A stretch of DNA of 56,467 bases from Anaerolineae bacterium (lineage in GTDB: Bacteria; Chloroflexota; Anaerolineae; Promineifilales; Promineifilaceae): NCBI GenBank assembly GCA_023382655.1, contig JAHDWK010000038.1, forward strand, positions 1 to 56,467, given 5' to 3'. The position numbers and the translations under genes are program-made. Position 1 is the first letter of the stretch; every line of letters starts with the position of its first letter. The notes beneath the pieces are model-generated. The model was given only the letters and a program-made list of their open reading frames with translations, did no database searches and was not told the origin of the DNA. Below, one piece after another: positions 43,501 through 50,638 of this stretch.

Positions 43501-44303
43501 ACCGACTCCGCACAACACATTTGCTGCCATAATGTCACCAGCGCGTCTACACCCAGCCCCGGTTCAGCGACAGTATCCCCAAACTGCTCCCGGAAATACG
43601 TCCAGAACAGGTTGGCTTGATAGCGCATCCCAAAACTGGTAATGTCTGCATTGGTAGAGGCGAGATAACCATTGACCTCATCGCAGTAGGAGAAGGGGGC
43701 GGCCAAACAATTGGCCCACGTATCTACATTGGCAAAGGCGACATCTTCCATGTTGCGTGCCGTACCTTCATAGAGCCAGGCAGAGTTTGTCCAGGTAGTG
43801 TCCCAATCGGGGTCACTGGCAAACTGGACGCGGTGAAAGATCTCGTGTCCAACGACAAATTGCATGTTTTCGGGGTTGGCTGCGTCAAAGCAACCATCGT
43901 AGACGATGATGTAGTTATCCCAGGCACTACCGTTACAACCGGCGTTGCCGCTAATCTGCACTTCCAATGGGTCAATAAAGAGGGGGGCAGGAAAACCATA
44001 ACCGATGCTGTATTGATCCCAATAGTCATCGGTATGTGTTTGCACAGTGGTAGCATCGGCAACGCTGGTAGGAGGGTCGTTGAAGTAGACACAGAAGTTG
44101 GGTGATTCTAAACTGCTGCCGAACCCGCCCAGAGGAGGACAAACGAGAGAATTAAAGGAGGCCGTCTCTGTACTGTCAGCGGCCGCCGCACTTTGGGGAA
44201 CATCTCTGGATAAGGTTTCCCGTGCGCTCAAGGCACTGACTGTTACCAGAGGTAACAATACGGCCAAAAGAAAGAGAAATATACGAAATTTTTTGGTGAT
44301 CAT
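40515..44303 (-). CDS. Secreted CLCA-like metalloprotease with VWA domain
   Basis: A 1262-residue exported protein with a signal peptide (about 1-27). A zinc-protease domain has VVGHEIFHRVQF (HExxH at 153-157) and a downstream Glu in WLYEG (about 179), a gluzincin arrangement. A von Willebrand A domain starts near residue 545 with the intact MIDAS DVSGSM, and a beta-sandwich region follows. Thrombospondin-3-type calcium repeats lie near 975-1020 (DSDGDSIPDIF, DLDNLSCADEYFTGTDPNNSDTDGG), then an FnIII-like segment and the tail CIYLPIIVKP. The order HExxH-VWA-beta-sandwich resembles CLCA proteins. It likely acts at the cell surface on proteins or as an adhesin. It is a stand-alone gene in a 5 kb segment between direct repeats. 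Confidence 0.85.
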   Translation of the reverse strand: MITKKFRIFLFLLAVLLPLVTVSALSARETLSRDVPQSAAAADSTETASFNSLVCPPLGGFGSSLESPNFCVYFNDPPTSVADATTVQTHTDDYWDQYSIGYGFPAPLFIDPLEVQISGNAGCNGSAWDNYIIVYDGCFDAANPENMQFVVGHEIFHRVQFASDPDWDTTWTNSAWLYEGTARNMEDVAFANVDTWANCLAAPFSYCDEVNGYLASTNADITSFGMRYQANLFWTYFREQFGDTVAEPGLGVDALVTLWQQMCCAESVAAVNNALAIEEPGMTFDEAFRHFTVANYTHNLTGLPDASYNYADEDQVGNPSPYGPLAPTNGGTIDSGTSANWNAQAVTRYGARYYSATPDATDCEVITASFTRTAGSTEFYHVVTQIGSAFETHVTGTGASWTQSFLNNGITQITAVIGGRSNGATVDVDLSCATPVINIELPNQLAPAYVGPFGSPDDIIVQVSVTDGSPTGPIVGGLNNSDFRAEVGGVLAVVLNGGFVQEEYFLLVNTPNQAANGPYDLEISLEAPGTSTIIATDLEDEAVVYDATNTDHIIVTDVSGSMGWDGKMQAAQDAANLFIDASNSTDGLGLASYNHDIVDTLDVEFGALPHRNDAHAQVNAYVAGGATSIGDGLDEAVSLLAASPTGNARCQFTLLSDGMENSSLFWADVEAAVVGTGCPVMTVAFGPSSNELLMEDIADATGGVAYYNDVYVSGLAGLGGTPDETEMELSDTYLHALCEGQGCERLFTEEGIANYNEIITHTMHVDASVSDLVTVLNWWPGFQGPGLVEGGTYFNLWMVSPDGTTYQPADYEFEDGNSGHVGYRVDDPEAGDWLLVVIYTQDFQNKPYQVLGYGQTDTAVNLILPSADSTTGEYVPLYAMWQPGGQISATVTAPDGTTTLLPLLDDGQHGDGTADDGFYAGLYTLVNYTLEATPGAEPAPDPPAADEGAYQVHLLATDGDIQRETQGAFAVLAGDDSDGDSIPDIFIETHCPGAPNSDNDLDNLSCADEYFTGTDPNNSDTDGGGESDHSEAILHPSLDQLNPADDLIEALDFVQTTAQNGSVLLAYDVKAEYQQMQGYRATSPTGPWQYIGELSLTGEHEDATTTNGTTYYYCLQARDALDSSAHWSAVVCSDEVTPRTDPINPEAAMLINGGAASTNDLNVLLSFVPVDEEHEGSAAARGGESAFDDIMEVMISNDPNMTGANWQPFAQDIPWQLEGGCSLQTVYARFRDDNGNESVSTETASIYVDSGGCIYLPIIVKP

Positions 44304-44870
44304 TCTGCTCCTGACAAGGTGCGTCCACTACACGGCCGTTGTGGACGCGCATCCAGTAACCTGTTTGTAACAGGCTACCCGGTGGGTGCGAGTGATAGCC
44401 TTTTCATTCCTGACCCCTAAGATGGGGAGGGAATAACGCCTTCTCCCTTTGAGAAAGGATTAGAGCGGCGAAAAACTAAAGACGCTAACTAATATGCAGT
44501 TGCGGATAGTTCTTAAAGGGTGTCTTGCTAACAGCGACACTATCTGATTGGTTGGTGAAGGTATCTGCACTCGCACTCGACGATATGAACTAGATACTAC
44601 TTCCACCCTGAATTGCGGCTGTTTAGAAGTGAGGACGAAGTCTGTGGAATGTTTGAGGTGGTGTCGGTTTGTCTCTGGTATTCAATCACAAGGTCATTTA
44701 CCAGTTTTCTCTTTTCCCCGTTTTTCCCCCGATGTCAGTTCAATTTATCTGATCACCTCCTTGTTGAGTTTTACCCAAGAACACAGTATGAGCATAACAT
44801 ACAAGCACAAGCAATTTGAATGAGTAGAAATTACATGAGAAGTGTAAAATAAAAGTCAATGCTATAAACA
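44304..44870. other. Upstream region of the metalloprotease gene, no gene seen
   Basis: About 570 bases. Close to the start codon lies an inverted repeat GCGTCCAC...GTGGACGC (44321-44348) whose centre is an ACGGCCGT palindrome, and a second small stem, CCTGTTTGTAACAGG. Both could affect the minus-strand leader. The rest is AT-rich without recognisable features. Confidence 0.45.
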
Positions 44871-44871
44871 T

Positions 44872-45008
44872 ACCAACAAGGGTAGACGGCCAAGAATCAA
44901 CAAACAGATTGAAAACCTGATGGGGCGATTGGCTCAAGAAAACGGCCGTTGGAGGCTATGGCAAGATCGCCGGCGAGCTCATCAAATTGGGACTGGCATC
45001 ATCCCATA
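44872..45008 (+). pseudogene. Transposase fragment (integrase-type helix-turn-helix segment)
   Basis: The frame NKGRRPRINKQIENLMGRLAQEN shifts by one base at an AACGGCCGTT copy into GGYGKIAGELIKLGLASSHK. Joined, they give the RPRI..LI.RLA.EN.xWGY.KI.GEL.KLG pattern found just before the DDE core in IS481/IS3-like transposases. Nothing of the catalytic core remains; the next bases are the direct-repeat module. Confidence 0.65.
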
Positions 45009-45112
45009 AAAACAAAAAGCCCTCAAGTAGATTTGAGAGCTTCTGTCCCTGTAGTTTTTACTATAGGCCGTCGGGAGCGACGGGTTTAACTCGCTCACGT
45101 GTATAAAGTTGG
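45009..45112. repeat. Right copy of the imperfect direct repeat
   Basis: ACAAAAAGCCCTCAA...TTTGAGAGCTTCT (a degenerate terminator stem) is followed by a roughly 20-base insertion and then GTCGGGAGCGACGGGTTTAA and CTCACGTGTATAAAGTT, parallel to 40031-40118. Both copies have the same orientation and bracket the metalloprotease gene. Confidence 0.5.
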
Positions 45113-45163
45113 TTGTCATTTTTCTACCGAAGCATGTCGTTCAACAGCGTCTGGCAACGGCCG

Positions 45164-45320
45164 TTAACCGGCCGTAGGGTAGACAGGATAATTTTTGAGC
45201 TTAACAACAATCCGTTGGTCACCAACCACAATCTCATTGTCCTGAACCTGCACGGCCGTTTTTCAGCCTGGCGAATCAGATCTATCCAATAAGCTTTCAA
45301 AAGATACGGCGCTTGATCGT
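45164..45320 (-). pseudogene. Unknown gene remnant, C-terminal part
   Basis: Minus-strand frames give DDQAPYLLKAYWIDLIRQAEK. After a shift at an ACGGCCGT copy near 45253 they give VQVQDNEIVVGDQRIVVKLKNYPVYPTAG followed by TAA at 45164. The composition is clearly protein-like, but I do not recognise the family. It directly follows the small ORFs at 45320-45522 and may once have been one locus with them. Confidence 0.35.
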
Positions 45321-45372
45321 CAATCCTTGACTAAAAACACCATATTTTCTGCTCCAAAAAACCTTGGATCGA

Positions 45373-45522
45373 TTATTTGCATAGTACGCCCATCCCGCAG
45401 TTGCCGGTGCGCAATAAATCAACCGGGTAATTGTCAAAATCCTCCTCATCAGAGCATTCATCAACGGGTTCCGGCATGGAAAACGGCCGTTTACCGCCGC
45501 TCAACGCCAAAAACCCCTTCAT
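45373..45522 (-). CDS. Small ORF of unknown function
   Basis: A 49-codon ORF, MKGFLALSGGKRPFSMPEPV..., with an acidic middle (DECSDEEDFDNYPVDLL), ending GVLCK at 45373. A second 20-residue ORF (MQIIDPRFFGAENMVFLVKD) overlaps its end at 45320-45382 and is followed by the remnant above. The start has a GGGGAAA-like site. It could be the beginning of a small accessory gene cassette. No function can be assigned. Confidence 0.35.
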   Translation of the reverse strand: MKGFLALSGGKRPFSMPEPVDECSDEEDFDNYPVDLLRTGNCGMGVLCK

Positions 45523-45563
45523 TTTCCCCGAAATTTAGAACGGATCGGTTTCACCCTATAGCC

Positions 45564-46661
45564 CTACATCAACCGCAAATTAGGGTCCATGCGGAAGGGC
45601 TGCGGTTTGGCGTAGTTGAGGATGGCCAGACGGGCGGCGACGACTTGGGCTAATTGGGTGAGGGCAACGGCCGTGGCCGACTCCGCTCTCCCTATCACCA
45701 CCGGCTCCCCCCTATCTCCCCCCTCCCGCACCGCCATCTCCAACGGAATCTGCCCCAACAAATCCACGCCCATACGCTGGCTGACGCGCCCACCACCACC
45801 TTGCCCAAACAGGTGCGCCACCGTGCCGCAGGTGGGGCACTCATAATGGCTCATATTCTCCACCACACCCAGCACCGGCACTTGCAAATCGCGGAACATG
45901 GCAATACCCTTGACCACATCGGCCAGGGCTACATCTTGCGGTGTTGTTACCATAATCGAGCCACTAATGGGCTGAGATTGACATAAGGTAATGTGGGCAT
46001 CCCCCGTTCCCGGCGGCAAATCAATCACCAGATAATCCAATTCTCCCCAGGCCACATCGGTGAAAAGCTGCTGGATGGCCTGGTGCATCATCGGCCCGCG
46101 CCAGATGATCGGGGCTTCCTCCTCGACCAAAAAGCCGATGCTCATCACCTTTACGCCATGCTGGCGCACGGGCATCAGCTTGCCATTTTGGGCGCGGGGA
46201 ATCTGCTTCGTGCCCAGCATGATGGGCATGCTGGGGCCATACATGTCTAAATCCAAAATGCCCACGCGCGCCCCAAAGCCACTTAAGGCCAAAGCCAAAT
46301 TCGCAGCAATGGTAGATTTGCCCACGCCCCCTTTGCCGCTGGCAACAACAATGGTATTCCGTACCGTAGGTGGCAGCAGCCCTCCTTGACGCCGGTCATC
46401 CAGCACATCGGCCGCAAACGTTATGTCAATATCAGTGGCGAAGGGAAGCTGGTAAAGACTCTCTTCGCAGGCTTGTTGCAAGCGGTGGCGGTAGGGGTGG
46501 GCGGGGGTGGGTAGAAGGAGGGTGAAGTGGATACGGCCGTTCTCCGCCACCGCCAAATTCCGCACTATCTCCAGCGACACAATATCCTGTTGTAACAATG
46601 GCTCGGTGACGGTATGTAAACGGCCGAGTATTTGGGTAATTTGTTCGTTGTTATCCATCAA
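45564..46661 (-). CDS. mrp: Mrp/ApbC-type Fe-S cluster carrier ATPase
   Basis: A 365-residue protein. The N-terminal MIP18/DUF59-like domain (residues about 5-85) is followed by the deviant Walker A VVASGKGGVGKSTIAANLALALSG near 107-130, LDLDMYGPSMPIMLG, VIDLPPGTGD and the C-terminal CxxC in ECPTCGTVAHLFGQGGG, where the dimer holds a bridging 4Fe-4S cluster. The family stores and delivers Fe-S clusters to target enzymes in the cytoplasm. It is the last gene of the formate dehydrogenase operon, directly adjacent to the Cys-rich gene, so it may help mature the Fe-S-rich dehydrogenase subunits. Confidence 0.93.
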   Translation of the reverse strand: MMDNNEQITQILGRLHTVTEPLLQQDIVSLEIVRNLAVAENGRIHFTLLLPTPAHPYRHRLQQACEESLYQLPFATDIDITFAADVLDDRRQGGLLPPTVRNTIVVASGKGGVGKSTIAANLALALSGFGARVGILDLDMYGPSMPIMLGTKQIPRAQNGKLMPVRQHGVKVMSIGFLVEEEAPIIWRGPMMHQAIQQLFTDVAWGELDYLVIDLPPGTGDAHITLCQSQPISGSIMVTTPQDVALADVVKGIAMFRDLQVPVLGVVENMSHYECPTCGTVAHLFGQGGGGRVSQRMGVDLLGQIPLEMAVREGGDRGEPVVIGRAESATAVALTQLAQVVAARLAILNYAKPQPFRMDPNLRLM

Positions 46662-47114
46662 TTACCATTCCGGCGATGAGCCATCCAGCCCCATAAATCG
46701 CTGCTCTGGTTTGGGGCGGTCGGTGCGGTTCTGCCCATGCTCCTGGCAATAGGTTCGCATGACGGGGAACCATTCCAGCACACCACCTTGCCCGGCACGG
46801 CCACCCCAGCCCCACTTTTCAATCACCTTTTTGTGGTGCAGTTCGCAGACCATTTTGCCGCACTCATGGCAGGGGCGCGCATGAACTGCATCGCAAACAT
46901 CGCATACGCCGACGAGAGCATTGGCGCAGTCGCGGCAGTAGGTGAGCGTGCCGTTTTCTTCACGGTAGGTGCAGCGGGCGCACAGCTCTTTTTGGCAGCG
47001 ATGGCAGGTAAACGTGATTTCGGCGCGGCCACAGGTGCAAGGGTTTTGTAGGGGAACGGCCGTTCCTTCTACTACCTCAGACGTCACAGACAACTCCATT
47101 GCTTCCTGCGTCAT
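46662..47114 (-). CDS. Cys-rich zinc-finger protein in the fdh operon
   Basis: Starting at the ATG at 47114 (MTQEAMELSV, GAGGAGG upstream) gives 150 residues. Pairs CTCGRAEITFTCHRCQKELCARC, YCRDCANALVGVCDVC, and HARPCHECGKMVCELHH give about six CxxC/CxxH knuckles, a B-box-like arrangement for three or so zinc ions, followed by a helical tail ending SSPEW. It overlaps the preceding zinc-ribbon gene by 38 bases and adjoins mrp. It is possibly a chaperone for metal or protein maturation of formate dehydrogenase; no family function is known to me. Confidence 0.75.
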   Translation of the reverse strand: MTQEAMELSVTSEVVEGTAVPLQNPCTCGRAEITFTCHRCQKELCARCTYREENGTLTYCRDCANALVGVCDVCDAVHARPCHECGKMVCELHHKKVIEKWGWGGRAGQGGVLEWFPVMRTYCQEHGQNRTDRPKPEQRFMGLDGSSPEW

Positions 47115-47577
47115 GTCCATCCTCCTCATCAGCGGCCATATCGGTAATGATGTCCACCACATCCTGGTTGCGCCAGCCCTTGCCCGGATGTTCATCTACC
47201 CCGGCAATCCTGATCTCCACCTCATCGTGTACTTCTTGAGCATGTTGCGCCGCCTGCTGCGCTGCTTGAGGTTCTTCCTCGCCGCGCCAGCCAATACGCC
47301 CTTTGCCGGGATCGGGCGAGGGGACATATTTATCCTTAAAAGCATCTTGCCGCGCTTCATCCGTCATTTCGCGGAAAGAGTATCGTTTACTATCACGCAT
47401 CTTGTATTTTGTGCCTTTCAACTGCCCCACGCGAATTAAGTTGGGATCGAACTTCACATCCATGCCACAATCGCGGCACAGCAGGCGACCTGGCTCAATT
47501 ACTTCCAAATCCTCGTTAGCGCACTTGGCACAGTATAGAATGGAGAGGGTGCTATCAATAATTTTGTAAGTTGACAT
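47077..47577 (-). CDS. Zinc-ribbon protein in the fdh operon
   Basis: A 166-residue protein. The N-terminal zinc ribbon is STLSILYCAKCANEDLEVIEPGRLLCRDCG (CxxC-x15-CxxC). A basic patch KGTKYKMRDSKRYSF and an acidic, Ala/Gln-rich C-terminal half without recognisable domain follow. The start ATG at 47577 follows a GAGGAATT site. A terminator-like stem-loop lies just upstream, so expression may be partly separated from the preceding genes. The function is unknown; the operon position suggests a role around formate dehydrogenase assembly. Confidence 0.7.
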   Translation of the reverse strand: MSTYKIIDSTLSILYCAKCANEDLEVIEPGRLLCRDCGMDVKFDPNLIRVGQLKGTKYKMRDSKRYSFREMTDEARQDAFKDKYVPSPDPGKGRIGWRGEEEPQAAQQAAQHAQEVHDEVEIRIAGVDEHPGKGWRNQDVVDIITDMAADEEDGHDAGSNGVVCDV

Positions 47578-47589
47578 AATTCCTCACAA

Positions 47590-47622
47590 AATCTCCCGGA
47601 GCTTTCAAAGCTTCGGGAGATT
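47590..47622 (-). terminator. Intra-operon hairpin terminator/attenuator
   Basis: On the minus strand AATCTCCCGAAGCTTT pairs with its near complement (one mismatch, short loop), followed by TTTTG. It lies in the 50-base gap between the 383-residue protein gene and the zinc-ribbon gene, and could reduce read-through to the last three genes of the operon. Confidence 0.7.
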
Positions 47623-47627
47623 GGTTG

Positions 47628-48779
47628 TTAATCGCCAAACCGCACCGCAAACAGCATAGTAGAAGGCACAGGCGGGTCGGCGAGCAAATTGGCTATGGAC
47701 TGTTGACATTGCGCCAGCCAGGCTTTGATGAGTGGGCTGCCAATGAGCGGGGCGAAGAGATGGGCGGCGTAGATGGGATTGGCGAGTTGCGCGAGCAGGG
47801 TTTCGGCCGTTTCCCCATCTACCAACTTATTGGCCATCACATAACGGCGCAAAGCGCGGGGGCGCAGACCTTCGCCGTGCAGCAACACGGCCACAGATGC
47901 ATCAACCCAATGCAGGGCATCCTCAGCCATGTGGATGGCTTGCAATTGTTCGGCGGGAATAACGCGTAAGTTTACCTCTTGCAGCAAGGTGGGAATGAGT
48001 TCATCGTACAAGTTTGACCCAGACAAAATGGCGAAGGGCAATCCTTGAGCCAACACTTGCTGTGGGCTATAGTTGAGCCACAGAGCGCACTCGGTTTCGC
48101 CTGCCTGGTAGCGTTGGTAGACGGCCGTTACCACCCCACATATCACCCCCCACTGCACCACCAAGTGCCCCAGCCGATCCACCCGAATCGGCCAATCAGT
48201 GGGCAAATACACTTTCCCTGGCCGATAGGCAATCACCTCGGCCTGCGTCAAAATGATTTCACACGGCTGATCGAGGGCGTGGAGAGCTTGTTGCAGTTGG
48301 GGTAAGATGGCCTGGGCCGTGGATGTATAAGTCGCTTGCCAATCTGCCCAGCGTTGGCTGAGTGAGTCGCCATCGGGCAGAACGGCCGTTAACCCCTCCT
48401 GCGCCGCTGCAAAAACCGAACTATCCACACTCTCCGGCTGCACATCCAACAGCAGCCGCACCTGCTCACTAAACATGATCTGCTCGCCCAATTGGGCGCG
48501 GATGAGCCAGAGCAGGGCACGGGTTTGGCGCAGCAGCCGTTCCTGTCGATTTTTAGGCAGGTTGCTTTTTTGCACGGCCGTGGCCACCGCCACTGCCTGA
48601 TCGTGTAAACTTTCCAAAGAGGGGGGAGCGGCCATTATCACCTCCAGCCATTCCGGTTGTCCCCAATAGGCATGCAGCAAATCTGGCATATGCTGCGCCA
48701 CACCCAAAGCCAGCCGCACAAAGTCGGCGCCGATGTCAGTTGTAACAGCAATGGGGGAACGGCCGTTTAACGCACTCAT
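47628..48779 (-). CDS. Protein of unknown function in the fdh operon
   Basis: A 383-residue soluble-looking protein beginning MSALNGRSPIAVTTDIGADFVRLALGVAQHM. It is mostly helical, with a beta-rich middle (CEIILTQAEVIAYRPGKVYLPTDWPIRVDRLGHLVVQWG) and YDELIPTLLQEVNLRVIPAEQLQAI further on. There is no HExxH, P-loop or Cys cluster and no signal peptide. Its start overlaps the fdhE stop by four bases (ATGA), so translation is coupled. It probably has a job in dehydrogenase maturation or metabolism, but I do not recognise the family. Confidence 0.7.
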   Translation of the reverse strand: MSALNGRSPIAVTTDIGADFVRLALGVAQHMPDLLHAYWGQPEWLEVIMAAPPSLESLHDQAVAVATAVQKSNLPKNRQERLLRQTRALLWLIRAQLGEQIMFSEQVRLLLDVQPESVDSSVFAAAQEGLTAVLPDGDSLSQRWADWQATYTSTAQAILPQLQQALHALDQPCEIILTQAEVIAYRPGKVYLPTDWPIRVDRLGHLVVQWGVICGVVTAVYQRYQAGETECALWLNYSPQQVLAQGLPFAILSGSNLYDELIPTLLQEVNLRVIPAEQLQAIHMAEDALHWVDASVAVLLHGEGLRPRALRRYVMANKLVDGETAETLLAQLANPIYAAHLFAPLIGSPLIKAWLAQCQQSIANLLADPPVPSTMLFAVRFGD

Positions 48780-49651
48780 GGGCTGGCGAGGGGTTGTTTG
48801 AACGGCCGTTTATAACCCGCATCCGTCGCCAACTGATCCATGTGCAGTGTCCGCAAATCATGCACCAGCAGCATATCGGCCTCCAGCGGGTCAAACGAGA
48901 CCAGCGTCTTCACATAGCCGCGACAATGATCACACACATCCACACGCCACGTCTGGACCGCCAGCTCATATAAAAAGCTCAACTCATCCCGCTTCGTCGT
49001 GCCGCACCAGATACATTCCAGCCGCTTGAAGCGCCAACTGGCTGTGCAGCGGCCACAACGCAAATGGCGCAGCCTATCCCGCCCGTGTAGTTCGCCAAAG
49101 AGCGGCCAATCGCCACACACAGGGCAGTACCCCCGCCGCCACTCGGCAAAATCGAGGGCTTGCCCAAAAGCATCGCTATAAGCCCGTACAATAGGCATCA
49201 GCAGGTGGCGCAGAATGGCTTCAATGGTGAGCAGTTCGATATTGAGGGAGCGGGCGGTGGTGGTCAGTGTGGCTCGATCCAATGTGAGAGCGGCTGTTAG
49301 TAACGGCCGTAAATCCACATCCCCATTCAACACGGTCTGCATCAAGACCTGGCCATCCTCATTGCCACCCTCCGTCGCCAGGCGGCATAACGTCAGGAAT
49401 AGCTCCATGTTGGGCGCACTGCCTGCCGCTGTGCTGAACTCACCCCACAAAAGCGGCACACCCTGGCGCAGTTTGTCACCTGCTTCATTCATGTCCAGAT
49501 GGAGACCGTGGAGAGATGGCCAACTCTGCTCCAGCAACGGCAGCACTTCCTCATAGAAATCTACCGCCCCTATCAGGTCGGGGTACTCGTCCGTCAATTC
49601 ATCCAAAGCACTGATAACACGTTCGATGGAGTGGATGGCGAGATTGTTCAT
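48776..49651 (-). CDS. fdhE: Formate dehydrogenase accessory protein FdhE
   Basis: A 291-residue protein with the FdhE C-terminal rubredoxin-like pair. CPVCGDWPLFGELHG... and LRHLRCGRCTASWRFKRLECIWCG are followed by VDVCDHCRGYVKTL, giving four CxxC motifs for iron. The N-terminal helical domain is less conserved. FdhE is needed for activation of respiratory formate dehydrogenase in E. coli by interaction with its catalytic subunit in the cytoplasm before export. Its place directly after the structural genes supports the assignment. Confidence 0.9.
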   Translation of the reverse strand: MNNLAIHSIERVISALDELTDEYPDLIGAVDFYEEVLPLLEQSWPSLHGLHLDMNEAGDKLRQGVPLLWGEFSTAAGSAPNMELFLTLCRLATEGGNEDGQVLMQTVLNGDVDLRPLLTAALTLDRATLTTTARSLNIELLTIEAILRHLLMPIVRAYSDAFGQALDFAEWRRGYCPVCGDWPLFGELHGRDRLRHLRCGRCTASWRFKRLECIWCGTTKRDELSFLYELAVQTWRVDVCDHCRGYVKTLVSFDPLEADMLLVHDLRTLHMDQLATDAGYKRPFKQPLASP

Positions 49652-49665
49652 TGGGAGGAGAATGG

Positions 49666-49717
49666 GAGATTGGAGATTGGAGATTGGGTTAATTTCTAAT
49701 CTCCAATCTCCAATCTC
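49666..49717. repeat. Perfect 20-base inverted repeat of GAGATTG heptamers
   Basis: GAGATTGGAGATTGGAGATT and its exact complement are separated by 12 bases, so a long stem forms. It fills the gap between the NrfD-like gene and fdhE. It resembles the short tandem heptamer repeats (STRR) of cyanobacteria and the element at 10839. Confidence 0.85.
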
Positions 49718-49723
49718 TACAAA

Positions 49724-50635
49724 TTAACCAAACAACATCCGCAGCCACAGCAGCGCATGTTCACCACCAACTGATGCCTTGCCCGCTTCCAGCACGGAGT
49801 AGCGCAGGAAAAAGCCGCCGATCAGGATCAGCAGGGAGGTGAGAGCCAACATGCCGGAAGGCATGGCCCTTTCCCTGTACATGAGCAGTATGATCATGGG
49901 CATCAGTACGCCCAACACGGCCACCGCTACAACAAAGGTGAAGATAAACTGCCCTGTCAGCAGGATAGAGCCACCATCTTGGAAGACCATCCAGACGATC
50001 AGCAGCACCTCAAAACCAAGTAGAATCAGTTCCAGGCCGTGGAAGTTGTGGCTGTCGGCCACATGATGATAACCGCGCCACATAAGAAGAAGGGTAACGG
50101 CTGCCAACGCCGTACTCAACCCCGATACCAGGAAAGTCAATCCCAGAAGCTGATTGTTGTACCAAAAAGGAATCACAGTGGAACTGAGCAGGACACCCGT
50201 ATACCCCGCCACAAAGATGCCAAAGAACGCACCAATACGCATCAGCAGTCCATGTGGCAGTCGCTTTAGGAATGACGCACCTATCTTCCAGTTGCCATCT
50301 TCAGCCAGGAAGATGAGTGAGGACAGTACCGTGAAGAAGCCAAAGATGAGCAAAGCCCATGAACCCAACGAGACAGGTGAGAGCAGCTTAAACTGCGTCA
50401 ACATGCGCCAGAAGCGCAGCCCTTGGCCGAGATCAAGGATGAGCAGTACAGGGCAGATGAGTACCAGGATAGCAGAGAGGTAGGTTGCCCACCGCATTAA
50501 CGGCCGATCCCGTTCAGGTGTACCGAAAACCAACGTCATCGCCGCCAACAGATACGCGCCTGCCGCAATGCCGCCAAAGAAAAAATAGATCGCCACGTAA
50601 TACCAGGGCCAGGTGGGAACTTGTAATGGTACCAT
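49724..50635 (-). CDS. nrfD: NrfD/PsrC-type membrane subunit of formate dehydrogenase
   Basis: A 303-residue integral membrane protein with about eight helices and the family's N-terminal PWYYVAIYFFFGGIAAGAYLLAAM. NrfD/PsrC subunits hold no haem and pass electrons from the Fe-S subunit to menaquinone, sometimes with ion translocation. It takes the place of the cytochrome b subunit (FdnI) of E. coli formate dehydrogenase-N. It starts three bases after the ferredoxin gene stop, so the two are tightly coupled. The enzyme is expected at the outer face of the cytoplasmic membrane. Confidence 0.88.
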   Translation of the reverse strand: MVPLQVPTWPWYYVAIYFFFGGIAAGAYLLAAMTLVFGTPERDRPLMRWATYLSAILVLICPVLLILDLGQGLRFWRMLTQFKLLSPVSLGSWALLIFGFFTVLSSLIFLAEDGNWKIGASFLKRLPHGLLMRIGAFFGIFVAGYTGVLLSSTVIPFWYNNQLLGLTFLVSGLSTALAAVTLLLMWRGYHHVADSHNFHGLELILLGFEVLLIVWMVFQDGGSILLTGQFIFTFVVAVAVLGVLMPMIILLMYRERAMPSGMLALTSLLILIGGFFLRYSVLEAGKASVGGEHALLWLRMLFG

Positions 50636-50638
50636 CGT

